Origin: Bordetella parapertussis
Lineage (GTDB): Bacteria; Pseudomonadota; Gammaproteobacteria; Burkholderiales; Burkholderiaceae_C
DNA length: 27,268 nt
Assembly (NCBI GenBank): GCA_945878355.1
Contig: CAMCTC010000066.1
Coordinates: forward strand, 1 to 27,268
Direction: 5' to 3'
Of the stretch, positions 7,455 to 19,195 are shown one piece after another. How positions within the stretch are numbered: position 1 is the first letter of the stretch; every line of letters starts with the position of its first letter. Made by a program: the position numbers and the translations under genes. The notes below the pieces were generated by a model. It was not told the origin of the DNA. It was given only the letters and a program-made list of their open reading frames with translations, and did no database searches.

Positions 7455-9686
7455 ATGAGAGCACCTCGCCTGAAATTGAACTATGCCGTCACTGCGCTGA
7501 TCGCCGGCTTGCTGGTCTCAGCACCTCGCATCGCTTCGGCCCAGGACGCCGCGCCGGCAGCGCTTGAGCGGGTCGTGATCACGGCCGAGAAGCGGCTGAC
7601 GCTGGTCGACGCGACGCCCGAAGCCGTGACCGCATTGAGCGGCGCCAAGCTCGCCGAGACCGGCGTCACCGACCTGGCCGGCGTGGCGACGCTGGTGCCC
7701 AACATGTCGTTCACTTCGGTCTACGGCGCATCGCAGCCCTTCATCCGTGGCATCGGCAACATCTTTTTCACAGCCGGCGGCGACCCCGGCGTGGCGATGT
7801 ACGCCGACGGCAGCTACCTCTCGGACCAGACCTCTTCGAACGCCAGCCTGTTCGACCTGCAGCGGGTCGAGGTGCTGCGCGGGCCGCAGGGCGCGCTCTA
7901 CGGCCGCAACGCCACCGGTGGCGCAGTGAACCTGATCTCAGCCAAACCGACCGACAGCTTCAAGGCAAGGGTCGGCGTGTTGTTCGGCGACCATGGCCGC
8001 AAGGAGTCCGAAGGCTTTGTCTCGGGGCCGCTGGGTCAGAGCTCGACCAGCGCGCGGCTGTCCTACCAGCTCAAGAGCCTGGACGGTTACACCAACAACC
8101 CGCTGGCGGGCAAGACCTACGACTCGGTGCTGCCGGGCGGGCCGAGCACGGTCGGGCCGGGCCGGCTCGATGACCTGGCCACGCAGTCACTGCGCTTGCA
8201 GACCGCAACCGACCTGGGCGGCGGCAGCAATCTGCGGCTGATCGCCGGCTACCACCGCGAGCATGACAACGGGCCCAGCCTGGTGCCGCTGGTCGACCCG
8301 GTGATGGTCTCGGGTCTGCTGTTTGGCGTCGTGCCCAGCAGCGACCCCCGAACCGCCAAGAGCCAGGGCGCGAGCAACCGGGTTGACGTCAACACGCTGC
8401 AAGCGATTTATGAACGGCCGATCGGCACCAACACGCTGACGCTGTCGGCGAGCTATCGCAAGAGCCGGACCGGGGTGTTCGTCGACGGTGACGCGACCGA
8501 GGCGCTGTCGGCAGGCACGCGCTTCACCACCGCCAGCACCGACCGCAGCATCGACGCCCACCTGGCGTCCGACGACACCGGCCGCTTGCAGTGGCTGGTC
8601 GGCGCCACCCACCTGCAGTTCGACCAGCAGCAAGACATCCAGGTCCAGTCCAAGGTGCCGCTCGGCTTCCTGCAGCCCGGCGCGGCGATGAACATCCCGG
8701 TGCCGGTCGAGTTCTTGCTCGGCGGCCAGGTCCGGACCACGTCCTCGGCGGTCTATGCCGACCTGCGCTACGCGTTCTCGCCGACGCTGGCGCTGCAAGG
8801 TGGGCTGCGGGTCAACCGCGACGAGAAGACCGCCACCGAGTACCAGACCGTCGCCGCTTTCGGCCTGAACGGCAGCGCCAAGCCGGCCGCCGCCTGGTCA
8901 AGCGTGCCGGGCAGTCTTGCGCTGGAATGGAAGATCAGCCCCGACAGCCTGGCCTACGGCAAGCTGTCGCACGGCTTCAAGTCGGGCGCGATCAACCTGG
9001 GCAATCTGCAGCCCGCCGCGGTCAAGCCCGAGACTGTGACGAGCTTTGAGCTCGGCGCCAAGACCTCGTTCCTCGACAAGCGTGGCGCTTTGGCTGCCGC
9101 GATGTTCACCAGCCAATACCGTGACATGCAGGTGTCGCAGGTCGGGCTGGCGTCGGTGATCCTGACCAACGCCTCGGCCGCCAAGATCAATGGCCTGGAG
9201 GTCGAGCTGCAGCTGCGCCCGGTGCCGGCCTGGACGCTGGGCCTGAATGTCGGGCTGATGGATCCGACCTACACCGATTTCGTCAACACCAACCTGCGCG
9301 CGCAGCCCGCTGTCGGACCGGTCTCGGTCAATGGCCGCCAACTCGCCAATGTCTCGCGTGCCCAGGCCGGCCTGAACGCCGAGTGGACCCAGTCCTTGGG
9401 GGCGTACAAGACCTCGCTGCGCGCCGACTATGTCTGGCGCGACAAGTTCTATTTCACCGAGTTCAACACCGCCGATGCGATGCAGGGCGCTTACGGCCTG
9501 CTCAACCTGTCGGCCACGCTGAGGCCGGCTGCCGGTGCGTGGAAGCTTTACGCCCAGCTCAAGAACGCGACCAACACCACCGCGCTGACCAACATGCTCA
9601 TCGCCTCGCCGATCTTGCTGTCGGCGCGGTCTGTGGGCTACAACCCGCCGCGCAGCTTCGGCGTCGGCGCGACGTTTGACTTTTAA
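7455..9686 (+). CDS. TonB-dependent outer-membrane receptor
   Basis: A 743-residue outer-membrane receptor that would import a bulky substrate using TonB energy. A signal peptide covers about residues 1-29: basic start RAPRLK, hydrophobic core, ASA cleavage site. A TonB box-like ERVVITAEKR follows at about 36-45. The plug domain includes FIRGIGN and the hallmark VEVLRGPQGALYGRNATGG at roughly 138-156. The remainder is a beta-barrel with alternating aromatic strands, ending in the outer-membrane signature VGATFDF. The ATG at 7455 is chosen because GGAG sits seven bases upstream (7444-7447) and the signal peptide begins there. The receptor type is widespread among degraders of steroids, polymers and xenobiotics, and siderophores are also possible. 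Linked esterase and hydrolase genes favour an organic, perhaps esterified, substrate over iron; that is inference. Confidence 0.92.
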   Translation: MRAPRLKLNYAVTALIAGLLVSAPRIASAQDAAPAALERVVITAEKRLTLVDATPEAVTALSGAKLAETGVTDLAGVATLVPNMSFTSVYGASQPFIRGIGNIFFTAGGDPGVAMYADGSYLSDQTSSNASLFDLQRVEVLRGPQGALYGRNATGGAVNLISAKPTDSFKARVGVLFGDHGRKESEGFVSGPLGQSSTSARLSYQLKSLDGYTNNPLAGKTYDSVLPGGPSTVGPGRLDDLATQSLRLQTATDLGGGSNLRLIAGYHREHDNGPSLVPLVDPVMVSGLLFGVVPSSDPRTAKSQGASNRVDVNTLQAIYERPIGTNTLTLSASYRKSRTGVFVDGDATEALSAGTRFTTASTDRSIDAHLASDDTGRLQWLVGATHLQFDQQQDIQVQSKVPLGFLQPGAAMNIPVPVEFLLGGQVRTTSSAVYADLRYAFSPTLALQGGLRVNRDEKTATEYQTVAAFGLNGSAKPAAAWSSVPGSLALEWKISPDSLAYGKLSHGFKSGAINLGNLQPAAVKPETVTSFELGAKTSFLDKRGALAAAMFTSQYRDMQVSQVGLASVILTNASAAKINGLEVELQLRPVPAWTLGLNVGLMDPTYTDFVNTNLRAQPAVGPVSVNGRQLANVSRAQAGLNAEWTQSLGAYKTSLRADYVWRDKFYFTEFNTADAMQGAYGLLNLSATLRPAAGAWKLYAQLKNATNTTALTNMLIASPILLSARSVGYNPPRSFGVGATFDF

Positions 9687-9699
9687 GACGAGCCGCACC

Positions 9700-10611
9700 A
9701 TGGCAAGTCCACAAGCACAGGCTTTTTTGGCACAAGTACGGACCTATCAGGCAGCGGTGCTGGGGTCTTCTGCGGCACCTCCCACATTGGAAGAAATGCG
9801 GGCAGGTTCTGAAGCCGTGATGGAAACAGTAGGCGCGATGCCAGAGGACGTCGCCATCGCGCAAGCCGATGTCAAGGGCTTGTCGGCGTTGTGGCTGCGG
9901 CCCAAGGGTGCGCGAGAAGATTCAGTCGTTTTGTACTTTCACGGCGGTGGCTATGTGGTGCAAAGTGCACATTCACACCGCAAGCTGGCGGCGCATCTTG
10001 CTGTGCAGAGTGGGCGCAACGTGCTCAGCGTGAACTACCGTCTGGCCCCCGAGCATCCTCACCCTGCCGCCGTCAACGATGCGCTGCTGGCTTATCGGTG
10101 GTTGCTGGAGCAGCGCTTCTCACCACCCCGGGTAGGTGTGGCGGGAGATTCTGCGGGCGGAGGCTTGACCATCGCGCTGCTTCTGGCCGCCAAGCGAGAG
10201 GGCTTGGCACAACCCGGTGGCGCCGTGGTGTTTTCACCGTGGGTTGACCTGGAAGGAACGGGTGGATCCATGGAGTCCAAGGCCGCGGCAGACCTGATGG
10301 TGAGCCGCGACGCATTGATCGGTATGGCCGCCCTGTTTTTGTCTGGCGCATCGCCTCGCGACCCGCTGGCGGCACCGTTGTATGGCGACTTGGCAGGCTT
10401 GGCCCCTCTTTGCATCCAAGTCGGCGGCGATGAGACCTTGCTCGACGACGCCACTCGATTGGCGACGCGCGCAGCACATGCTGGCGTGTCGGTGCGCCTA
10501 CAGGTATTTCCAGAAATGCAGCATGTCTTTCAAGCCGGTGCAGGCGTGATACCTGAAGCAGACGATGCGCTTGCTCAAGCCGGCGCCTGGTTCCAAGAAG
10601 TCTTGCGTTAA
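9700..10611 (+). CDS. Alpha/beta-hydrolase esterase of the hormone-sensitive lipase (HSL) family
   Basis: A 303-residue carboxylesterase-like enzyme. The HSL oxyanion motif HGGGY is at 81-85, the nucleophile S151 lies in GDSAGGG (149-155), the acid is D244 in [10 protein letters not shown] and the base is H275 in EMQHVF. The motif [17 protein letters not shown] at 113-129 is also typical. No signal peptide is visible, so it should act in the cytoplasm on short or medium acyl esters. The start is ATG 9700, 13 bases after the receptor stop, indicating one transcript with the receptor. Its base composition is lower than its neighbours: 57% GC over 9721-9840, against 70% over 9181-9240 in the receptor gene (hand counts), which suggests separate acquisition. 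Confidence 0.9.
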   Translation: MASPQAQAFLAQVRTYQAAVLGSSAAPPTLEEMRAGSEAVMETVGAMPEDVAIAQADVKGLSALWLRPKGAREDSVVLYFHGGGYVVQSAHSHRKLAAHLAVQSGRNVLSVNYRLAPEHPHPAAVNDALLAYRWLLEQRFSPPRVGVAGDSAGGGLTIALLLAAKREGLAQPGGAVVFSPWVDLEGTGGSMESKAAADLMVSRDALIGMAALFLSGASPRDPLAAPLYGDLAGLAPLCIQVGGDETLLDDATRLATRAAHAGVSVRLQVFPEMQHVFQAGAGVIPEADDALAQAGAWFQEVLR

Positions 10612-10699
10612 AGCGCTTCGCCTGTCGGGGCAGGTCCGTCGGGGAGGGCCGGACTGTTCTGACACTTTCGACTTCAACGCCATCAGGAGTTCCCCGTCC

Positions 10700-11845
10700 A
10701 TGACCGACCCCATTCACGTCCAGGGCCAGTGTCAGCCCCGCTTTGAAGCATTGCGCCAGCTGTTCGCCGCCAACATCGCCAGTGGTGCCGACCTCGGCGC
10801 GTCGCTGGCCGTGACGATAGACGGCGAGTTCGTCGTCGACCTCTGGGGTGGCTGGGCCGATGAAGCCCGCACCCGGCCCTGGGCCGCCGACACGGTCACC
10901 AACGTCTGGTCGACGACAAAGATGATGACTTCGTTGACCGCGCTGCTGTTGGTCGACCGGGGCCAACTCGATCTCGACGCGCCGGTGGCACGCTACTGGC
11001 CCGAGTTCGGCGCCGCCGGCAAAGGCGGCATCCAGGTGCGCCACTTGATGTCTTACAACTCGGGCGTGTCGGGTTGGGCGCAGCCGGTGACGATGGCCGA
11101 CCTGTGCGACCGCGAGAAGACCACCGCGCTGCTGGCTGCGCAAGCGCCCTGGTGGCAGCCGGGCAGCGGCTCGGGCTACCACGCGCTGAACTACGGCCAC
11201 CTGGTTGGCGAGGTCGTACGACGCATCACCGGTCAGAGCTTGGGCGCCTTTTTTTCGCAGCAGATCGCCCAGCCGCTCGGTGCCGACTTTCACATCGGCC
11301 TGCCGGTGTCCGAATTCGGTAGGGTCTCCAATGTCGTGCCGCCGCCGCCCTTGCCTTTCGACTTCAGCGCGCTGGACCCGGCCAGCGTGATGTTCAAGAC
11401 CTTGAGCAACCCGCTGCCCGACGCCAGTGCGAGTTGGACCGACGGCTGGCGCCAGGCCGAGATCGGCGCGGCCAACGGCCAAGGCAATGCGCGATCAGCG
11501 GCGCGAATCCAGTCGGTGCTGGCTGGCGGCGGCGAGGTCGACGGCATCCGTTTGCTGTCGCAGCGAACGATAGACAAGATCTTCGAAGTCCAGAGCCACG
11601 GCGTCGACCTGGTGCTGGGCTTGCCGATCAAGATGGGCGTGGGTTACGGCCTGCCGATACCCGAGTTGCCCTATATCCCCGACGGCAAAGTCTGCTTCTG
11701 GGGTGGCTGGGGCGGGTCGCTGGTGATCGTCGACTGCGACCGCCGCATGACCTTCTCTTACGTGATGAACAAGATGGCACCCGGCGTGATGGGCGGCGAG
11801 AACGTCGCGGGATTGGCCGCCTGCGCCTATGCGGCCTTGAACTGA
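10700..11845 (+). CDS. Beta-lactamase-fold serine hydrolase (EstB-like, class C type)
   Basis: A 381-residue member of the beta-lactamase/penicillin-binding-protein-like esterase family. The SxxK motif is STTK at 71-74, giving nucleophile S71 and base K74. The tyrosine motif is probably Y160 in GYHALNYG, and a GWGGS segment near 334-340 stands where class C enzymes have KTG/HxG. Such proteins are usually esterases, transesterases or amide hydrolases rather than antibiotic-resistance enzymes. No signal peptide is seen, which also argues against a periplasmic lactamase. AGGAG at 10684-10688 precedes the ATG at 10700 by 11 bases. It lies 88 bases downstream of the HSL esterase and is probably part of the same catabolic unit. 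Its real substrate is unknown. Confidence 0.87.
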   Translation: MTDPIHVQGQCQPRFEALRQLFAANIASGADLGASLAVTIDGEFVVDLWGGWADEARTRPWAADTVTNVWSTTKMMTSLTALLLVDRGQLDLDAPVARYWPEFGAAGKGGIQVRHLMSYNSGVSGWAQPVTMADLCDREKTTALLAAQAPWWQPGSGSGYHALNYGHLVGEVVRRITGQSLGAFFSQQIAQPLGADFHIGLPVSEFGRVSNVVPPPPLPFDFSALDPASVMFKTLSNPLPDASASWTDGWRQAEIGAANGQGNARSAARIQSVLAGGGEVDGIRLLSQRTIDKIFEVQSHGVDLVLGLPIKMGVGYGLPIPELPYIPDGKVCFWGGWGGSLVIVDCDRRMTFSYVMNKMAPGVMGGENVAGLAACAYAALN

Positions 11846-11887
11846 GCCGCGCCGTAGTCGCGCGGCCTCGCGTGCGATCATCTCCGG

Positions 11888-12535
11888 ATGATCCAGCTGC
11901 ACTACTTCCCCGGCAACGCCAGCATGACGCCGCACCTGTTGCTGCGTGAGCTGGGCCTTGACTTCGAACTCGCTTATGTGGACCGCGCCGCTGGCGCACA
12001 CAAGCGCGCCGACTACCTGGCGCTGAACCCGAACGGGTTGATCCCGGTGCTGGTCGACGGCGACCTGGTGCTCTACGAGACCGCGGCGATCGTGCTGCAC
12101 CTGGTCGACTGCCACCCTGCCGCCGGTCTGGCGCCGCCGCCGGGCAGCGTCGAGCGGGCCGAGTTCTACAAGTGGCTGCTGTGGATGTCGAGCACGGTAC
12201 AGGCCACGATGCCGCTGTACTTCTACAGCGACCGATTTGTCCTGCCAGGCAACGCGGCGGGCGCGGCCGAGGTCAAGGCCATGGCCGAGATCCGGTTCGA
12301 CGCGCTGATGGACCAGCTCGATGCCCAGCTCGCGGCCAGCGGCGGGCCTTGGATGCTGGGCCAGCGCTACAGCGCGCTCGACCCCTATGCCTTCATGCTC
12401 AGCCGCTGGACTCGCGGGATGGGCCGGCCGGCCCGCACGCTGGCGCACATCGGACCCTTCCTCGACCGCATGCTCGAGCGACCGGCGGTTCAGGCGATGC
12501 TCGAGGCCGAAGGCCTGCAGGCGCCGTTCGTCTGA
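11888..12535 (+). CDS. Glutathione S-transferase family protein
   Basis: A 215-residue cytosolic GST. The N-terminal thioredoxin-like domain (1 to about 80) begins IQLHYFPGNAS; S12 is the likely thiol-activating residue. NPNGLIPVL carries the cis-proline P53, and ETAAI at 64-68 is the glutamyl-binding turn. The C-terminal helical domain (about 88-205) contains the ALDPYAFML helix with the N-capping aspartate that GSTs conserve. It would conjugate glutathione to electrophiles or serve as an isomerase or lyase in a degradation pathway. The ATG at 11888 lies 42 bases after the serine hydrolase stop, and kynU begins 39 bases after this gene, so the three are probably co-transcribed. Confidence 0.9.
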   Translation: MIQLHYFPGNASMTPHLLLRELGLDFELAYVDRAAGAHKRADYLALNPNGLIPVLVDGDLVLYETAAIVLHLVDCHPAAGLAPPPGSVERAEFYKWLLWMSSTVQATMPLYFYSDRFVLPGNAAGAAEVKAMAEIRFDALMDQLDAQLAASGGPWMLGQRYSALDPYAFMLSRWTRGMGRPARTLAHIGPFLDRMLERPAVQAMLEAEGLQAPFV

Positions 12536-12574
12536 AAGTCGCACCCACCGCGGCCCTTGGCTTCGAAAGACCCG

Positions 12575-13885
12575 ATGACCCGCGAACTCGCCCTGGCGCT
12601 GGACGCCGCCGATCCGCTCGCGCCGTTGCGCGACCAATTCCATCTGCCGCAAGGCGGCGGCCAGATCTACCTCGACGGCAACTCGCTGGGGCTGTTGCCG
12701 CGCGCTGCCGCGGCGCGGGTGCAACAGGTGATCGGCCAGGAGTGGGGCGAGGGCTTGATCGGCAGCTGGAATTCGGCCGGCTGGATGGCGATGCCGTCGC
12801 GCATCGGCGACAAGATCGCCTCGCTGCTGGGCGCCGGTCCGGGTGAGCTGGTGGTGGCCGATTCGACCTCGGTCAACCTGTTCAAGCTGCTCAGCGCCGC
12901 GCTCGCGATCCAGCGCCAGGACGCGCCGGCGCGCCGGGTGGTCGTCAGCGAGCGCAGCAACTTCCCGACCGACCTCTACATCGCGCAGTCGCTGTGCCGA
13001 GAACAAGGCTGCAGCCTGAAGCTGGTCGACTCGCCCGGGCAGATCGCCGAGGCCTTGGGCGCCGACACGGCGGTGTTGATGCTCACGCAGGTCAACTACC
13101 GCAGCGGCCGCTTGCACGACATGGCCGCGCTCAACGCAGCAGCCCACGCCGCTGGTGCGCTCACGCTGTGGGACCTGGCGCATTCAGCCGGCGCGCTGCC
13201 CGTCGCGCTGAACGCCGACGGTGCCGACTTCGCCGTGGGCTGCGGCTACAAATTCCTCAACGGCGGTCCTGGCGCGCCGGCGTTTGCCTGGGTTCGGCCG
13301 GCGCTGATCGATCGCTGCGTGCAGCCGCTGTCGGGCTGGCTGGGCCACGCAGCGCCGTTCGACTTCGCCACCGACTACCGGCCGGCGCCGGGGATCACCC
13401 GGATGATCTGCGGCACGCCGCCGGTGCTGTCGCTGGCCGCGCTGGAATGCGGCGTCGATACCTTGCTCGCCGCCGAACCGCTGGGCGGCATGACCGCGCT
13501 GCGCGCCAAGTCGCTGGCGCTGACCCGGCTGTTCATAGCCCGGGTGGCCGAGCGCTGCGCCGGCCATGGCCTGTTGCTGGCCTCGCCCGACGCCGATGCG
13601 CAACGTGGCAGCCAGGTCAGCCTGGTGTTCGACCCGACCAGCGAAGCCTGCGGCGCGGCCTATGCGGTGGTGCAGGCGCTGATCGAGCGAGGCGTGGTCG
13701 GCGACTTCCGCGCTGGCAGCCTGGTCGGCAGCGCGCAGGATCGTGCCGACATCCTGCGCTTTGGCGTTGCGCCGCTCTACACCCGCTTCGTCGATGTCTG
13801 GGATGCGGCCGAGCGGCTTGGCGCTGTGCTGGCTGGCGGCGAGTGGCGGCAAGCCCGTCACAGCCTGCGCGCCGGGGTGACCTGA
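12575..13885 (+). CDS. kynU: Kynureninase
   Basis: KynU is a PLP enzyme that cleaves kynurenine to anthranilate and alanine (and 3-hydroxykynurenine to 3-hydroxyanthranilate) in tryptophan breakdown. The 436-residue length is typical. Signatures are YLDGNSLGLLP at 32-42, the PLP-contact aspartate D200 with H203 in WDLAHSAGALPV, and the Schiff-base lysine K226 in GCGYKFLNGGPGAPAF. SGWLGHAAPFDF at 253-264 and the phosphate and carboxylate arginine regions near RFGVAPLYTRF at 395-405 also fit. ATG 12575 is chosen, though an in-frame TTG lies at 12557. Its usual partners kynA (tryptophan 2,3-dioxygenase) and kynB (formamidase) are not in this window, which is unusual because the three often cluster. 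It sits directly after the GST gene. Confidence 0.94.
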   Translation: MTRELALALDAADPLAPLRDQFHLPQGGGQIYLDGNSLGLLPRAAAARVQQVIGQEWGEGLIGSWNSAGWMAMPSRIGDKIASLLGAGPGELVVADSTSVNLFKLLSAALAIQRQDAPARRVVVSERSNFPTDLYIAQSLCREQGCSLKLVDSPGQIAEALGADTAVLMLTQVNYRSGRLHDMAALNAAAHAAGALTLWDLAHSAGALPVALNADGADFAVGCGYKFLNGGPGAPAFAWVRPALIDRCVQPLSGWLGHAAPFDFATDYRPAPGITRMICGTPPVLSLAALECGVDTLLAAEPLGGMTALRAKSLALTRLFIARVAERCAGHGLLLASPDADAQRGSQVSLVFDPTSEACGAAYAVVQALIERGVVGDFRAGSLVGSAQDRADILRFGVAPLYTRFVDVWDAAERLGAVLAGGEWRQARHSLRAGVT

Positions 13886-13990
13886 GCGCTCGAGAAGGCA
13901 TCGGATGCGCGCCCTGAAGCGCTGACACAGCCCCGACGGGCCTAGACTTGATGACTTTTCAGCCATCCAACCACTTTGCCGGAGACTGCC

Positions 13991-15511
<1,521 letters not shown>

Positions 15512-15563
15512 GGCCGTTGCCGGGCGCGGGTTGGGGCATTCGGCGCTTGAAAACCCCTGAAAT

Positions 15564-15590
15564 TCGGCTGAATTCGGGAGGCCCAGCCGA
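15564..15590. promoter_or_regulatory. Inverted repeat over the -35 region of the rpoD promoter, possible operator
   Basis: TCGGCTG at 15564-15570 and CAGCCGA at 15584-15590 are perfect inverted arms separated by 13 bases. They end eight bases before the TATAAT at 15599, so a protein bound here would cover the -35 region. It could also be a weak terminator-like structure for mmsA, but no T-run follows. Confidence 0.35.
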
Positions 15591-15598
15591 TTTGACGG

Positions 15599-15604
15599 TA
15601 TAAT
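15599..15604 (+). promoter_or_regulatory. Consensus -10 box (TATAAT), likely rpoD promoter
   Basis: A perfect TATAAT stands in otherwise GC-rich DNA 302 bases before the rpoD ATG. A TTGACG at 15592-15597 touches it and is too close to be its -35. No good -35 is present at 16-18 bases, so an activator or an alternative recognition mode may be needed. Transcription would start near 15611. Confidence 0.5.
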
Positions 15605-15906
15605 TATCGACCCGCTTGATCCGGGTCTGTGCATGACATGGCGCCGAAACTGAACAAGCAAACTGAACAAGCGCTGCGATCCTGAAGCGGCCCGCGTTCA
15701 GGCGTTTGCGAATTCGTTTGCCATATCGACAGGTTTGATTTGTCGGTGTCGATTGGAATAGATCTTTTGTTCTGGTTGATGGACCCAAAGTGCGTGGGTG
15801 TTTCACGTCGATGTCGGTGCCCAGAGCGTTTGCTTTGGGCGATCGACGCCCCGATCCGGCCTCGCTTGACCCGCCGCTCCCTTCGACCCTCCCGTTCAGG
15901 AATCGC
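15605..15906 (+). other. Long structured 5' leader of rpoD
   Basis: About 300 bases without a convincing gene separate the TATAAT box from the rpoD ATG. Near the expected RNA 5' end, GACCCG (15609-15614) and CGGGTC (15622-15627) form a six-pair hairpin with a seven-base loop. A perfect 13-base tandem repeat follows at 15647-15672. The part at 15715-15785 is AT-rich for this genome. An open frame continues upstream of the ATG to about 15790, but the AGGA six to seven bases before 15907 favours the later start. The leader may hold further promoters or post-transcriptional control elements; none is recognised as a known riboswitch. Confidence 0.4.
15647..15672 (+). repeat. Perfect 13-bp tandem duplication in the rpoD leader
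   Basis: AAACTGAACAAGC occurs twice back to back (15647-15659 and 15660-15672). It is outside any gene I accept. It could be a replication-slippage duplication or a doubled protein or RNA binding site. Confidence 0.85.
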
Positions 15907-18282
<2,376 letters not shown>

Positions 18283-18289
18283 GGCTTGC

Positions 18290-18325
18290 CGCCGCCTAGC
18301 GCGTCAGGCTTGGCGGCGCGGTTTT
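18290..18325 (+). terminator. Candidate rpoD terminator
   Basis: CGCCGCC (18290-18296) and GGCGGCG (18312-18318) form a seven-pair GC stem with a 15-base loop, eight bases after the rpoD stop. TTTT follows at 18322-18325. The loop is large and the T-run short, and the element lies in the 3' end of the converging gene, so the call is tentative. Confidence 0.4.
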
Positions 18326-19060
18326 CAGCGCAGCGCGGACCAACGCGAAAGCGCTGTGCAACTGGGTCGCTGCCGCACTGTCGAGCTGGACTGGGCGGCG
18401 CAGCGACCCTAGGCGATAGGCCTCAAAGCCCTGGCCCCGGATCGCGAAGACGATGCTGTTGCTGAGCTCGCCGTCGTTGACGATCAGGATGTCGCCGAAG
18501 CTGCGCCGGATCCGGTCGAGAAAGATCTCGTAGCGCGGATGGCCGTGGTGCAGGTTGATCACCAGCACCCCGCCGGGTTGCAGCATCTCTGCGCAGTCGT
18601 CGTAAAAGCGCTGCGAGCACAGCCGGGCCGGCTGGCCCTGGTCGTCGAAACCGTCGACCAGCAGCACATCGCGCGGCGTGACCGAATGGCGGACGAAGAG
18701 CGCGCCGTCGCCGCGCAGCACGTTGAATCGCTCACTGTCGGGCGGCACGCAGAACTCGTCGCGCAGCGCCAGCACATGCGGGTTGATCTCGGCCACCTGG
18801 ATCTGCGCCTGCGGCAGGTAGCGGTGGCAGAACTTGGCCAGCGATCCGCCGCCCAGCCCGACCATCGCGATCTGGCGCGGCTTGGGCTGGAACAGCAGGA
18901 AGCCCATCATCGTTCGCGTGTAACCCAGATCCAGCGCATCCGGGTCACCGACCTGCATCCGGCTCTGGATCTCACGAATCGAGAAATACAGGCCCTTGTC
19001 ACCGCCACTGTCATGGATGAAGGGCACGACATGCGCGGTTGAAGCGGGGCGGTCGGACAT
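18296..19060 (-). CDS. Spermidine-synthase-fold protein (SpeE-like), probably not a true spermidine synthase
   Basis: A 254-residue Rossmann-fold protein of the polyamine synthase superfamily. The cofactor loop is AMVGLGGGSLAKF at 65-77, the acidic ribose-binding residue is E91 in VAEINPHVL, and RGDGALFV at 116-123 and LLVDGFDD at 133-140 follow in the expected places. In SpeE the loop is GGGDG and the catalytic loop is DxxDP followed by a GP turn; here the first has lost its aspartate and the second reads DGFDDQG without proline. Binding of SAM or decarboxylated SAM is plausible, but aminopropyl transfer to putrescine is doubtful. The start is ATG 19060. The gene converges with rpoD (13-base gap) and is divergent from ghrA. 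Confidence 0.75.
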   Translation of the reverse strand: MSDRPASTAHVVPFIHDSGGDKGLYFSIREIQSRMQVGDPDALDLGYTRTMMGFLLFQPKPRQIAMVGLGGGSLAKFCHRYLPQAQIQVAEINPHVLALRDEFCVPPDSERFNVLRGDGALFVRHSVTPRDVLLVDGFDDQGQPARLCSQRFYDDCAEMLQPGGVLVINLHHGHPRYEIFLDRIRRSFGDILIVNDGELSNSIVFAIRGQGFEAYRLGSLRRPVQLDSAAATQLHSAFALVRAALKTAPPSLTR

Positions 19061-19195
19061 GGGATGGACTCTAACGCGTTGGCCGGTGTGACCGATCTTG
19101 GCTGCGCCGGTTTCATGCCCAAGCGGCCAGGCCTAGGCCCGCGGAGTCGCGGTTGTGATAGGTCCGAGCCGGCCGGGCCGCGACACTGCGCGCCC

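Noticed and set aside
10700..11845. The serine hydrolase as a class C beta-lactamase resistance gene
   Set aside because: There is no signal peptide, the YxN and KTG motifs are not canonical, and the context is catabolic; EstB-like esterase fits better.
11495..13183. A 562-codon minus-strand frame opposite the serine hydrolase, GST and kynU genes
   Set aside because: It runs antisense through three confident genes and has no family features.
15592..15604. TTGACG followed directly by TATAAT read as a -35/-10 pair
   Set aside because: There is only one base between the two boxes, whereas sigma-70 needs about 16-18. Only the -10 is kept as a candidate.
15735..15763. TTGATT and ATAGAT with a 17-base spacer as a second rpoD promoter
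   Set aside because: The -10 matches consensus at only two positions; the AT-rich context alone is not enough.
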